A DNA stretch of 64,000 bases from Marasmius tenuissimus (GCA_029532415.1 JAQOTA010000033.1:744001-808000); one strand, 5' to 3'; positions 46,459 to 57,413 are shown, counted from the first letter of the stretch. Translations and numbers: made by a program. Notes: generated by a model not told the origin, from the sequence alone.

Positions 46459-48902
46459 ATGCCAGAGGGAAAGGAAGGTATATGCAGTGGTCTTGCCACA
46501 CGTTATTGCATTGAAAAAGCAGGACTTACGGATGTCCCGGTGGTGGCATTAAAGGTTGACTACACAGACAAAGAGCAGTCCAAAGCGAGCCGTTCTGAAT
46601 ATCCCAATGCAAAAGCGGGACTCGTTGAAACATTGGATGCAAAATCAGGCCTAATGCACGGAACACAGAGTGTTCAGACACCTCTCTATCCGACACAACT
46701 TGGCGACCGACCACTGTCTTCACTACGACTTGCAGGACCTCAGTCAGTAACATGAACATATCGGGCCATTTTAATTGATTTTGGTTCGCTGTTTCTGCAG
46801 GTAAGTGTTCCCTAACTTTTACCAATTGATTTGCATTGAATATTCTCTTGATTTCGCCAGGTTGCATACCTCACGCACTGCTCGCCACAATTATATACCC
46901 GCACACAATGGGAAGAGTCCATATGTAAGGTTGACAAAACTGTACGTTGTTTCTACTCTGTTACTCATGTCTCATTCGTTGAACGGATATTATGCAGGCC
47001 CGGAAGTTCAAGGTTGGGCTTGCAATAGTTTTCGAGACCCACGTCCTCGCTTTTTTGACCCTTGATCTGGTATTTCAAGTGAGTTCAGTTTGTGATATGT
47101 GTGCTATCCAATATTCACCCTTGACTTATGTTAGCCCATTTGGTCTGAAACAAGGAATGAGTTGATTAGGGATCTCCCACCCGATCCCTATGAGAAATGG
47201 TTTGAATTTCTCGAGGCGGTGGTTCAATGGATCAGAAAGAAGTACTTCCCGGGGGGGAAGCAGAAGAAAACCACCGTGTCAGTAGCGATGATTGTGACGG
47301 AACTTCGGACTTGTGGTGTTATCACCGGTATAGGTGTTTATTCGTCAAGTGAGATTGTGAAAGATGCAGGTACATTCTCTTTATTGTTTCTTGTCCCTTG
47401 CTCATGGAAATTACTCACTTGCTCACTCTGCTTGTTGTGATCATAGGAGTACCGCCCCATGTCCCAGCCTCCGAGGTTTTCACTAATCCCTCTCGCTTCG
47501 CTCGAATTCTTTGTTCGCTCTGGATCTATTTCCACAGTGTGATCGGAAGAACAGAGATATGGTACGTACTCGACCACATAGACTTGAGAGTGGCATAACC
47601 AATTATTAAACAACGTTGTTCTTGATTCATAGGGCATTGGTTAAGTCTACAATCAAAGGTACACTCGTTGCCCCAAACCGGGCTCAACGTCTTCGCTATG
47701 CCGAACACCTGCATATCTACGGAAAAAAGCGGGCTACACTCACAACGCGAGAAGGGCGACTTGTGGATGAGTACACCATAAGTTCCTTCCAAAGCCTGCT
47801 GATTTTACATCACTTGCTCATGTCCTTTACCCATAGGCGGCACTGAATGAGTTAGGATCCCGTTCGGACATGTGGTCACGCTCTGATGAAGACGTGGAGT
47901 TGTACGACCCGTTCGAACCTAACAACATTCGTCCTGCCCTTGAAATGGTAAACTATAATCTTGGGCACCTCATCTTTGGCACCGAGAAGTGGGTTGAGTT
48001 GGGCGGTACGGTTCCACCGCCGGGAAAATTTGATCCAGTCACACAGTTTTTCACAGAGATTGGTGAGCTTTCTCAATTTCGACTGAACTATCTAATGAAA
48101 CTTTTGGATTATAGACATTTTCAACAATGCGGAGACGTACCTTCGGAGCGATGCATATAGTACACTCTATATCAATACTACTGGACAGTCCAACCGCAGT
48201 CATCGAGAACCATTCCTCTACCGGTCTTCCTCAGTGAAACAGGTATGGTCGATTGTTCCCAACTTTCCATGGAATTGCTGGAACTCAATCCCTACAGCCG
48301 GGGACCCAAGACCGTAAGTACTTCTACACGGTTGATTGCTTCTATTCATACCTTTGACCTTTCAAGTGCGAATGGCGGGCGGGAACTTGCACCACTCAAC
48401 TTGTTGGTTGGTAAAGACAAGGAGGCACTCACCTTCTCATCTATTGTCAATCAGAAGACTTCGGATGTAGCAATTGGTCCGCTCAAATACTGTGGAAATG
48501 CACTTTCCCTTGTTTATGGTCAAAAGAAGATGTACGTACACCTACACTCAGTCTCATTTGCACACCTCACAATGTTTGGTCAGTGTTTCCCCCTGCTTTG
48601 ATGACCCCACCCTCGATGATAGTATAATCGAGAGGCATGTTCGTGGACAAGCCCATAATAAGGCTCGCGTGGTTCCTGGTGTTGCTATGTCAAAGAAGCA
48701 CATAGCGAAGACTCAGAAATTGGTTCATGCATGCCTGAATAACCCTCATCACATTGCACATCACGATACTGGGTTGGCCTCTACTTCCTCCCCTCTGAAA
48801 CCTGTCGAGCGCCGTCTTAGTGCAGATAAGAAACTGGCATTGGACTCAAGGGATGATGGTATAGAGGAAATTACAGGTAGAAAGCGTCGCAGACTACACT
48901 AG
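46459..48902 (+). CDS. Multi-exon gene of unknown function inside the LTR unit
   Basis: From 46998 to the stop at 48902 I could chain exons through canonical introns without a break: 46998-47078, 47135-47369, 47447 to about 47572, and five or more further exons ending KRKRRRLH-like (GRKRRRLH). Segments include PIWSETRNELIRDLPPDPYE, GVPPHVPASEVFTNPSRF, RLRYAEHLHIYGKKRATL, YINTTGQSNRSHREPFLY and HVRGQAHNKARVVPG. The basic C-terminus could be a nuclear localisation signal. Exons before 46998 (from 46459 or earlier) are less sure. No family recognised. The intact frame contrasts with the broken Gypsy pieces beside it and hints at selection or recent arrival. It converges on the alpha-kinase gene. 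Confidence 0.6.
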
Positions 48903-49136
48903 TAACCTTTGTAATCTGCAATGATATTCAACTATCAGTCCTATCAGGATCAGGATTGTTAGTTTTGGACCGGACTATCAGTGAGTGTGAGCGTGAGAAA
49001 AGGTCTCGTGACAGATGCATGATAGAATCCTTTCTTTGTATGCCTCGTCTCTGTGTTGGTACACATCCGGGGCTTGTGCTAGGTCCTCTAATATAATCTG
49101 AGTAATCATTCCCTATGTATTTAACTTGACTTATCT

Positions 49137-49620
49137 CTTAGGTTTGGATGAATCAATGTGCAGAGGGTGAAACTTGTCTGAACAGCGAGAAAAAGTCATG
49201 GGAAAAGCACTGATGGCAGCTGCGCCACCAGGTCCTTTCACTGCAAGCTTAGTTTTTATATCTCAATGTGTCCGGGCCTCATAATAGACTGCCATATAGA
49301 TATATGAGTACTGTATCTTGAATATTTACAATGAACTAAATCTTAGGTTTGGATGAACAAATGTACAGAAGGGAGGGACGAACAGAGGATGTGCGGCACT
49401 GTGAAAACCCGTGAGAAAATGATTTTCACGGCTGCGTGCCAGGCCCTCCTCACTTTGAACCTATGTTCAAAAAGACATATGTCTCTGGCGCTCAAGTTTG
49501 GGTGCTTTCCGTACTGTTTATTATCATAGCCATCACATTCCACTCAATTTCTTACTTAGGTTTGGATGAATGACAATCAGGAAGCTGAGGACTGGGGGTA
49601 GAAGTTTATTCACATCAAAA
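49137..49620 (+). repeat. About 205-bp direct repeats downstream of the unknown gene
   Basis: CTTAGGTTTGGATGAA recurs at 49137, 49342 and 49555, with diverged similarity between the units that follow (AATGTGCAGAGGG against AATGTACAGAAGG). The spacing is 205 and 213 bp. It could be a decayed tandem duplication of the 3' region. Confidence 0.5.
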
Positions 49621-49659
49621 TTTACAATAAAGTTGTAACAAATTGTAATGGCTGCCAGA

Positions 49660-50859
49660 TCACTGTCCCAAGTAGGGTTTGTGCATAACTGAGCTTTCAA
49701 ACATCCCATCCGGCGCAACTTTTAGTGGCCTGAAACCAAACCACACACACCAATCATTACACACATGCTCTTCAGGAAACCGGTGAAAGGCCTCTTCAAC
49801 GTTTCCATCCCCAAAGAGCGAAACTATCTCTCCGTTCGCTAAATCCCTGTAAGACAATCAATCTTGAATATCAAACAGGTACAAAATGTGAGAGAAATAG
49901 ACATACAGGGAGGTCATCAGTTGCGCATCTGTCAGAAGGTCTCCATATCCCTGGAAGTCCGAAACGTAGGCAAGTCCTTGCATTTTTCGAACTGTAAGTG
50001 TTGAATAGCGGATAGAAACTCTGCCTTTGGGTAATCCGGATCAGTTGTTGAGAGTTCATCATTTGGGTTAGCATTCCCATTGTGGATATACTTCACAAAG
50101 TGGTTGCCGTCATCCATTGGGATCAACTCTTCCACAAGGAATGCCCGTTCAACAGGTGTTCCTTTGAGATATAGTGGGTCCGCTTTAGCATAAAGGAGGA
50201 AAATTGCGGCCTGGACATATCGCAAACGTGGAATCACGCGTGGCAGAGCGGGCCAATCTAAAGAGACTATCAATTTGGAACTCTGAATTCATTATATGCA
50301 AACCTACTGGGGTCCTGAAGCATGGTGTCAATATAGTCATATGCCAGCTTCAAGAGCATAGAAGCCCAGTAATGGGTGTTCGCTTCAACCTGTATCTTAC
50401 CGAACTCTTGTGAGCCCGAGAAGCGAGATCAAACCTCCTTTCTAGAAGATAGATGAAAATAATGAAAATAATGAGTCATGGGCTATTCGCATTTTGAAAC
50501 AGATGCACTTACCCTCCACTTCGAGGTTACATGATATAGACCTGCTTCAAGCAGACTTGCTTTGCGTTCATGAGAGTCTCGAGTCCGGGAAAGTTAGCAT
50601 GGACTGAGCTGCCGGCAAAGAGTGTGATAGTTGCAAGATGGCACGTCTTGAATCCTCCAGTTCCTATCTTGTGATCGGCTCTCATGTCTGCTGTGACAGT
50701 GCACGATCCAGGAACCATTATGTTGTTTGGCTCAAGTTGAAGCATATGAGGGTGATCCAAGACCTCCTGAATGGTGTGATGTGAGGGAACAAATGCTAGT
50801 ACACCCTGCATTGTTGTCGTCGTAACTATATGAGTAGTAATAGTCAGACTTGGGCCCAA
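49660..50859 (-). CDS. Alpha-kinase domain protein (one homopolymer frameshift)
   Basis: Minus strand, several exons. Alpha-kinase landmarks in order: KIGTGGFKTCHLATITL (nucleotide loop), VCLKQVY, EFGKIQVEANTHYWASMLL, FLVEELIP with FVKYIHN, AEFLSAIQHLQFEK, GLAYVSDFQGYGDLLTDAQL, IVSLFGDGNVEEAF and HVCNDWCVWFGF (zinc/Cys region). This atypical Ser/Thr kinase fold is expanded in Agaricomycetes. After LQFEK the frame needs one more A in the A-run at 49983-49987, so the gene is either broken or the run is miscounted. The start is uncertain. It lies inside the LTR unit, just downstream of the JmjC gene on the same strand. Confidence 0.78.
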
Positions 50860-51144
50860 AATGGCGTATCACAATCGCTCACTGTTGGTAGATTCCGTTG
50901 AATGGGCTTGTCCGGCATGGGAGAGACCTGCCCGGAGCTGATGTGTTGAAGGAGATTGCCATTCAGTTGGGTTGTGGCGGCTCTCTCGTGGGGGCGCCGT
51001 TATCATTGAGCCCTGATGACATCATTAGAAGCAGGATTGAAGAGAAGACAGATACCTACACCTCGAGTATGCTTTTGAGTATGGTTTGCTTGAGGAGGTG
51101 AAGGCGTATGTGAGCTGGCGATGGCATTGTTGGCACTGTGACTA

Positions 51145-52510
51145 TCATTGTGTATCATCGCATACAGTTGAAAACCGTTGCTGGCACTCACTCAAGTAGA
51201 ACTCGATTGTCCATTGGGCAGTCGAAAAGCCACAAGGGGACCAGAATGCAACACCAAGATGTCCAGAGAAGCTAAAACCAAGACACATGTGAATAGTGCA
51301 GGGCGGAAGCTCCCATGCACAAGGAGCACTGAAGAACACCAACTGGAGACCTTTCAGCCACGTGATTGCTTCAGTGATCGTGATTGTTGGGTCATTATTG
51401 GGGGACTTGTGCTTCCAGTTGTACAATGTCTCGAGATTCTCTGGTGTACCGGGCCACAGGAGCCACAGCTTCTCTCCACTGACATGGTACATCATCTCTG
51501 CTGCACCATACCAATCAATGTGTGGCCTAGTAATTGAGCCAGGAGGCGTGAATGCACTGCTCCAATTAGGGGACTTTGATGGGGGTTTCCGATCGTAAAC
51601 ACCGTCAAAGTCGTCAGGAAAAGGTGATTGGAGTTGACAGAGTCCCATCCCATCCGGGGTGAATGGAACCTTGAGGATAGAATAGAGAGCAGCCTCATTT
51701 TCATCGTGTGAGGGTGAGGAACGTGTCGTCGCAGTAAGGAATGCATACACTATATCTCGGACAGTGGGAATGTCAGTGAGATGTCCAAGGATGGTGTGAG
51801 ATACAATAATGTCCTCTGGTTCTGAGGCAAGAATATCCCCCAAAATTAGAGAGGGGTGTGGATGTATGATGGAGGATGGACGCTCATGGAATTGGATGAG
51901 ACATTTGGGTGGTTGATCATCGAGGGTTGCCCGAAAGAAGGGAATATGGAATGATGTGGTAGCGATGCAGTTGAGAATGCCCTCAACTGTAGTTGAAGAA
52001 TTGATGGACACTGTGAAGGGGTTGTTCCATTGGGAGAGCAGATTAGTAACCCAGCCATTGACTAATTTTTTCCCCTTTAGCATTGATCGCACGGAAAAGA
52101 ACTGTGTGCATACCTGCAGGGCTACATAGTGTTTTAGTCCGCTTGAGCGGCTGAGGCTGTTCAGCAATACTATCGGTATTGGGAGATGATATAGCACTGG
52201 GCTCTGATGAAGTGTTACGCCACGAAAGTGTCCCCTGGTACGGTCGGTACTTGGCAAAGTTTTTCTTATTGTCTCGCTTCAAGGAGGCAGGAGGTTCGAG
52301 TGGGAACTTGACATTCAAAGTGTCGTCACTGAGAACTTGCCAGTGGTCCACAGATACCTTCAAGTATATAACATCAGGAGAACCCTTTTGGCTCCAAAAA
52401 TTACCAGGAGCGCCCTTGTCAGGCCGTGGTGAGCGTGCGGCAGAATGGCGGGAATATTCAAACCCCTGGCCAGCTTTGAAGTGGCCTTTAGCCACAGTAT
52501 AGGAATCCAT
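51145..52510 (-). CDS. JmjC domain protein (one homopolymer frameshift)
   Basis: Starts at ATG 52510 (MDSYTVAKGHFKAGQGFEYS). The first frame runs to FRAINAKGEK. Removing one A from the six-A run at 52066-52071 continues it into LVNGWVTNLLSQWNNPFTV and the rest. The JmjC core reads SAFTPPGSITRPHIDWYGAA (H-x-D of the iron site), GEKLWLLWPGTPENLE (Lys for 2-oxoglutarate), FFSAPCAWELPPCTIHMCLG (second His) and HLGVAFWS. So an Fe(II)/2OG oxygenase is expected, with protein hydroxylation or lysine demethylation possible; the substrate is unknown. Exons may continue past 51145 after a GTGAGT donor. It sits inside the LTR unit. Confidence 0.8.
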
Positions 52511-52934
52511 ACCCCTAAGTAAATATGTGAGTACATGAAAAAAAGAATATTGATTGGACTATTACCTTCTGAAGTGAAAGGAGAAATTGGGACATGGTGG
52601 TGGGGTAAAAAGGAGAGTAAGAGTAATTTTTACCCCTTCACTTTCCCACGAGGTAAATTTTACCCCAACATCTGGGCGCGCGGCAGTTGAATCACATGGT
52701 CTAAATCCTTTATACCTACCAGATAGGGACATGTATGGATCATAGCAGGGAAACAGAATGCATGAAGGGTAGCTAAACTTGTGAATAGTATCACAGAGTA
52801 GCATGCTAATCTAATAAATCAATATGTCCTATACAATTATAATCCTACAAGAAAATGCTGCTCAGAGATCCCTATGAGGGGTATCCGGGGTCCCTGATGG
52901 ATCGTTGATGATCCCTGATGGAAGCCTGATACGC

Positions 52935-52961
52935 GAAAAGCGCGACCGTCCAGCCATCCAC
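52935..52961 (-). repeat. Right inverted repeat bounding the cargo block
   Basis: Partner of 46011-46037 (24 of 27 matches when reversed). It lies 119 bp before the right LTR. Confidence 0.55.
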
Positions 52962-53079
52962 AGGTGTAGTGTGTAGGATCAAAGTTTCGGGATAGGGGAT
53001 AGGATGTAATATGAAAGATCAAAGGTTTAGGGTAGGGGGATGTGTGACGGTCAAGAGGAATAAGGAAGTCTTGAGCTAA

Positions 53080-53446
53080 TGTCAGCAATCACCAGATCTG
53101 ACCTGGTGACGTGTTGCACTAAGCTTTCAGACAAGAGGGAACAAGGCAAAGATAAGAGAACTCTAGACTGGTGAGGAATAAACCAGCTCAAGACTGGGGA
53201 ATACATGCAGAGTATCTACTTCTTCTATACTACTGAGAGGACTACGGTGTGTGTCTACAGTGAGGTATGACATTGTGAAACAGTATCTGAAACAGGACCA
53301 ACATGTGTCTACAGCATGTGGGTCCCTTCATGTATCTACCATGTGTCTATGTGATAAGATATGAGTCATGTGAGGGATAAGATATAGATAAGATAGGAAA
53401 TGATAAGATAAGGAGAAAAGATAAGATAGGAGGGAAATTCATGACA
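53080..53446. repeat. Right LTR of the 9.64-kb unit
   Basis: 367 bp with the same TGTCA and TGACA termini as the left LTR. It has lost several CG sites the left copy keeps (GTCGCA to GTTGCA, GAACGAGG to GAACAAGG, TACGGT to TACAGT). Confidence 0.92.
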
Positions 53447-53451
53447 CAGCT
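53447..53451 (+). repeat. Target site duplication of the LTR unit, right copy
   Basis: CAGCT, identical to 43802-43806. Confidence 0.9.
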
Positions 53452-54533
53452 TGTGTGTTGTTTCCGCATATCGTTGAATCAGCTGGGCCTGTGGAATATG
53501 CAGATAGTAGAAGAACAATTCACTATAAACAAGTAATAGAAACTCACGGGAAGGCCATCAAACTCCATAGGGATGCCTCTATTCTTCATGTCTTTGACAG
53601 CAGCGACCAGGCGATGAGGGGCATTTTGGTCCTCGACAGGAAGCTATGATATCAGGTAAGCTGAGAGAATAATCACACCAACACTAAACACAGATTCCTT
53701 GACCTTGTCGCTAGATTTGTAGCGGTGCGAAAGGAAGATCAAGACAGAGGTATATTTCCCTGTATTATCATCTTTCGCCTCCCAGATTCCAGAGGTCGCC
53801 TGAACAGGGAAACTCGGTTTGCGCATGCAGTCCACTGTTGCTACTAATTTGTCGTAAATGTCCATATTACCTGCATCTGCCTCCAGCTCCTGTAACGTCT
53901 GTGTGACTTTGAACTGCTCAATATAGTCTTGAGCTATATAGGTATGCCTCTCAAAGTTATTGACAGTCTGTGAAGCCAGAACAGAAGGTCAGTGTCTTGC
54001 CGAGGAGGGAATACGGCCAGAATGATGGTTGGTACCATTGTGTGTACTACTGAGTCGCTGATACTGTTTGTCCACCAAACAAAAGGCTGGTGTATAGTGA
54101 TCAATAGGTGGAATATAATTCCCAACTTTGTGCTGCAGAAATAGGTCGGGGGAGGGAAGACAGAGATGAGTACAAGACGCACCACTCTAGTAGACCGCCT
54201 ACCCTTGATAGAACATTGGCGCTGACCCTCTGGAACCCCCTCCACACTTCCATCATGTCCTTCAAGTATGGAGTTTCTCCCTGAGCTCAAGTCTGTGTCT
54301 TCATCTGACTGGTGAGTGCTCCCTTGGTCATTCTAGGCAGTATGATCAATTAGGTTAAAGTGAGACTAACAATGAATCGACTCACATATGGATGGTACCG
54401 CCTTGACTGCCTTGGTTGTCTTTGCTGCTGTTGTCCTGCCTCTCGGGCGCTGGCAGCATTTGCAAACTAATAAATCAAGTCAGTAAAGTTAAAGAGGCTG
54501 AGCATTGACTGACAACCCACCCACATTTCAGTC
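53452..54533 (-). pseudogene. 2OG-Fe(II) dioxygenase-like gene, 5' part, split by the LTR unit
   Basis: Probable start ATG at 54533 (MTEM), then short exons: a Gln/Arg-rich one (FANAASAREAGQQQQRQPRQ), an acidic one (DTDLSSGRNSILEGHDG), one with MDIYDKLVATVDCMRKPSF, and one ending KNRGIPMEFDGLP. After an intron the exon AQLIQRYAETTH is cut by the LTR at 53452 and continues at 43806. Before the insertion this was one multi-exon gene. The beginning lies about 128 bp from the divergent gene at 54661, so the two may share a promoter. Confidence 0.6.
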
Positions 54534-54660
54534 ATGGGACTCTGAGGGAGCAAGAAGGGAAAGATTGAACTGTGGGAACAACCATGTACCAATTCCGTCA
54601 ACGGGTGATCTGTCATGGCAGTGTTAGCCTTGTGCAGTCCTCCTCTTGTCTTTCACTTCC

Positions 54661-55932
54661 ATGTTGTCCGAGATATCCATAAGTGATGTGAGTCCACTAT
54701 CTTTGACTGTTCAATTCAATTTCTAACATTTCTCTAGCTTAGGGGTCACAGTGCTGTTGCAATTGCAAAGAAGTATATGCGACAGGACTCCCGAGTTGTT
54801 GACGACAATTGGGGGCACTCTCCTACAGTCAAATTTGGAAGATGGATGGCTAGGGCACAATATGAAACCCTCACTCGGCTCCTGTATCAATCCGACTCGC
54901 ACTGTCTATATGAGCGCATTTTTTCGAAGATGATCTCAAAGTGTGGTTGTGAACCTCTTTTGGAGGCATGCCGGTTGAAGTTAGAAAAGTGCGACAGAAC
55001 CTCAAGACTGGAGAAACTCCAGCCTGGATTGATATCTGAAGTGAGCCTTTCCCTTTTCATAGAAAGTAGATTGTGCTCAACGGATGCACTAGATCTTGAG
55101 TTACATTACTGAGGCAGAAGACTTGTTTGTCTTGGGTATGGTGGATTCATTTCTCCACTATTTTTTGTACTGCACCCAGAATGACTGGTTTATATGGAGA
55201 CCCGCACAAGAGGGGAAGCAGTATCCTGTGCCGATGGGAGGCATGTCCGAGTTGGATTGGTTAGTCTTTTTGAAGAGTGATGAGTGTGATGTAAGTGGTA
55301 CTCTATCTCTACTAACACTCACTGACATCTGCACCTGGATGTGCTACAGTGACTTTGAACCGAGGATTGTGTGGGATAAGCAGATGTGCCTTGGTACATG
55401 TTGTGCAGTAGGGATACGGGAGAGGACTGAGGAGGAGTTGGGTGACTCTGATGATAAGAGTGAAGCAGAGTCTCTATCCAGGGGGTACTCTGATGAATAG
55501 TGAGTATCAGTGGCACCTTGGTTTCTCTGCGCTTAATGCTCAATTATTCACAGCATCTATGGCATTGGAGATCTCACCTTCTCACAACAGCACGTCAATG
55601 AGATATACACTCCTGAAGAGTATCCCGAACTCAAACAAATTGGCAACCTTTCAACCATCTTACCTTCCTGGAGGGGTAAGTCCTGCACATCGTACGAACC
55701 CATTTCTCTGACTACCACTTTGCTAGTTATGGTTGAAATTCAGGGCCCCAGCCTTCCCCCTCGCCCTCCTCCACAAAGGCTATACGATATATGCTACTTT
55801 CACTCGGATTTAGACAACTTGCTCGAATTGTTCAGTGAAATGGCAGAGAGTGAGAGGGCCACATTTCTTCAGCAGCGCAGAGACGCTTTGGCATTAATGT
55901 TGGCAGAAGAACGACTTATTGCTACAGTCTAA
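54661..55932 (+). CDS. Intact five-exon gene of unknown function
   Basis: Exons 54661-54687, 54738-55040, 55093-55499, 55554-55675 and 55727-55932 join in phase through canonical GT-AG introns of 50-54 nt to give 354 residues. The protein starts MLSEISISD. It contains RGHSAVAIAKKYMRQDSRVV, LTRLLYQSDSHCLYERIF, LFVLGMVDSFLHYFLY, an acidic Ser/Asp/Glu stretch, IYGIGDLTFSQQHVNEIYTP and a C-terminal helix LDNLLELFSEMAESERATFL. No signal peptide or known domain. The clean splicing and frame argue for a real gene. It is divergent from the split dioxygenase-like gene. Confidence 0.7.
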
Positions 55933-56109
55933 GCAACACACGCTATAATTTCTTGGGGCGCTGATGTTTACATTTCACTAATACGTGTCTGCGTCGTGTC
56001 ATGTTAACCAAATCTTGTATATAATTCTACACATGGTCTAATTGTTACCCTCACGAGTGCGCTCACCACGCCAAAGGCATGGATTGAGTATGTATATGCC
56101 CCAGAAACA

Positions 56110-56500
56110 GCAGAAAAAAATGTACTACAAAAGATGGATAAACCACCATGAGCCTTCGCAACATTGATGATCAGTTCCTGAATCAACAGTCTTTCTGACA
56201 CCAGCACCACCAGCAACGCCGAAGAGACCAATCTTGCCACCACGAGTGTAAGGAGTGATCAAGTCAACAACCTTGATACCGGTTTTGAGGGCGTCAGGAG
56301 TAGTCAACTACTCAACGACAGGGACTCAGCGCGAATCGGGCTGACCAATGACGTTCATGATGCAACTGAGGGTACCAGCACCAACGGGAACCATGATAGA
56401 AACATTGAAGTAGGCGGAGGTGTCAATGACGAGGCAGTAACAGTGTCCTCAGTGATGTTGATAACGTTCATGGTGGTTGAGTAAACAGTGGAGTGGTTTG
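56110..56500 (-). pseudogene. ATP synthase beta subunit fragment
   Basis: Minus-strand pieces of the mitochondrial F1 beta subunit: IMVPVGAGTLSCIMNVIGQP, then after stops [20 protein letters not shown] and [16 protein letters not shown] (damaged P-loop), then [15 protein letters not shown] in another frame. Stops and frameshifts prevent translation. N- and C-terminal domains are missing. Confidence 0.85.
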
Positions 56501-56652
56501 ATACTGAGCACCTGGCAAGAAGAGGGTTTCGGAGATGGTGATGGCGAGATCAGTAAGAACTCACTGTCCGGATCATCATTGTCCATCTTGAACTGAGTGG
56601 GGAAGCGGGGGGCCATGCAGGAGAGTTTGATAGCTGGATGAAGGAGATTGCC

Positions 56653-56694
56653 ATCACTGGGACGGTAGGTGTTGGCTCAGACAGTGCAGCAATT
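56653..56694 (+). repeat. 42-bp segment repeated at 58164-58205
   Basis: CACTGGGACGGTAGGTGTTG and onward matches 58164-58205 with a few differences, mostly CG against TG or CA. The two copies frame the mosaic of mitochondrial gene fragments. Confidence 0.7.
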
Positions 56695-56848
56695 CCTCGC
56701 TCGTGAGCAGCAGTGTGGTTCACTGCACCAAACACCCTCAATAACTTGTTTGGGGAAGGTTGTGATGGTAAGTAGCGATATCCAATGCCTTCAGCATCGT
56801 GGTTGAAGTGGCACGCTTGCTGGCACTAAAAGTCTTGCATGTGCGACT

Positions 56849-57413
56849 TTAGGCGCCGGTGATCAGAGAGCCTGCGTAGGCAATGAGCACGATCACACGT
56901 TGCCTGGAACCCTCTAAAAACATAATCCTCTGCATTGCGCTACTTGACGAGGATAGCAAAAGTAGAGTCTGATGGCTGTGATGGAGGAAACATAATGTGT
57001 CGAGAGGGTAGTAAGCGGGACCGGCACCAGTGGTGACACCCCATGCGAGAGTGAAGGAAACAAGGAAGAATTCCTTGAGGGTACTGACAAGGACGGCTCT
57101 GAAAGTGGTGATCAACAACAAAGTCAGGTGTCAGTGGAGGATCAACGTACTTAGCGAGTCATAAACGATGTAGAGACCGCGGCAGATGATGATTCCAAAA
57201 ATGAACAAATCCACGGTAAAGACCAGCAGATATCGACCAAACCACCAGACTGGCGCTCTCCTTCACCCTTGGCCGACTTAACGTTGTTGGCAGGACAGAT
57301 AAACATATAGTCAAGAGAGTACACGAAGAGGAGCAATGAGACACCAACAGCACCATCAAACACGATGTTTCCAGCGAACTACTTCCAGTAACCAGCCTCC
57401 TCCTTGAAACCAA
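56849..57413 (-). pseudogene. Mitochondrial ADP/ATP carrier fragment with a retained intron
   Basis: Order on the minus strand: [49 protein letters not shown], then YDSL interrupted by an intron-like GTACGTTG...CTTTCAG, then AVLVSTLKEFFLVSFTLAWG, GVTTGAGPAYYPLDT and AMQRIMFLEGS. It matches the second half of the carrier, but the signature arginines (RRRMMM) are lost and frames shift. The retained intron shows it came from genomic DNA, not from mRNA. Confidence 0.88.

Larger units (their letters stand above)
43807..53446. mobile_element. 9.64-kb LTR-bracketed unit with cargo genes
   Basis: Two 367-bp LTRs with termini TGTCA...TGACA bound 9,640 bp and are flanked by the 5-bp duplication CAGCT, the mark of one integration event. 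The interior is not a normal retrotransposon: next to the left LTR is the end of a Gypsy RT-RNase H (plus strand), then a Gypsy Gag piece (minus strand), then three cellular-type genes (46.5-52.5 kb). No convincing primer site or polypurine tract adjoins either LTR. Either a defective element captured genes before inserting, or a gene-carrying block with its own inverted repeats (46.0 and 52.95 kb) later jumped into it. Confidence 0.85.

Noticed and set aside
56849..57413. Processed (mRNA-derived) pseudogene of the ADP/ATP carrier
   Set aside because: An intron with GTACGT and TTTCAG ends is still present between the YDSL and AVLV segments.
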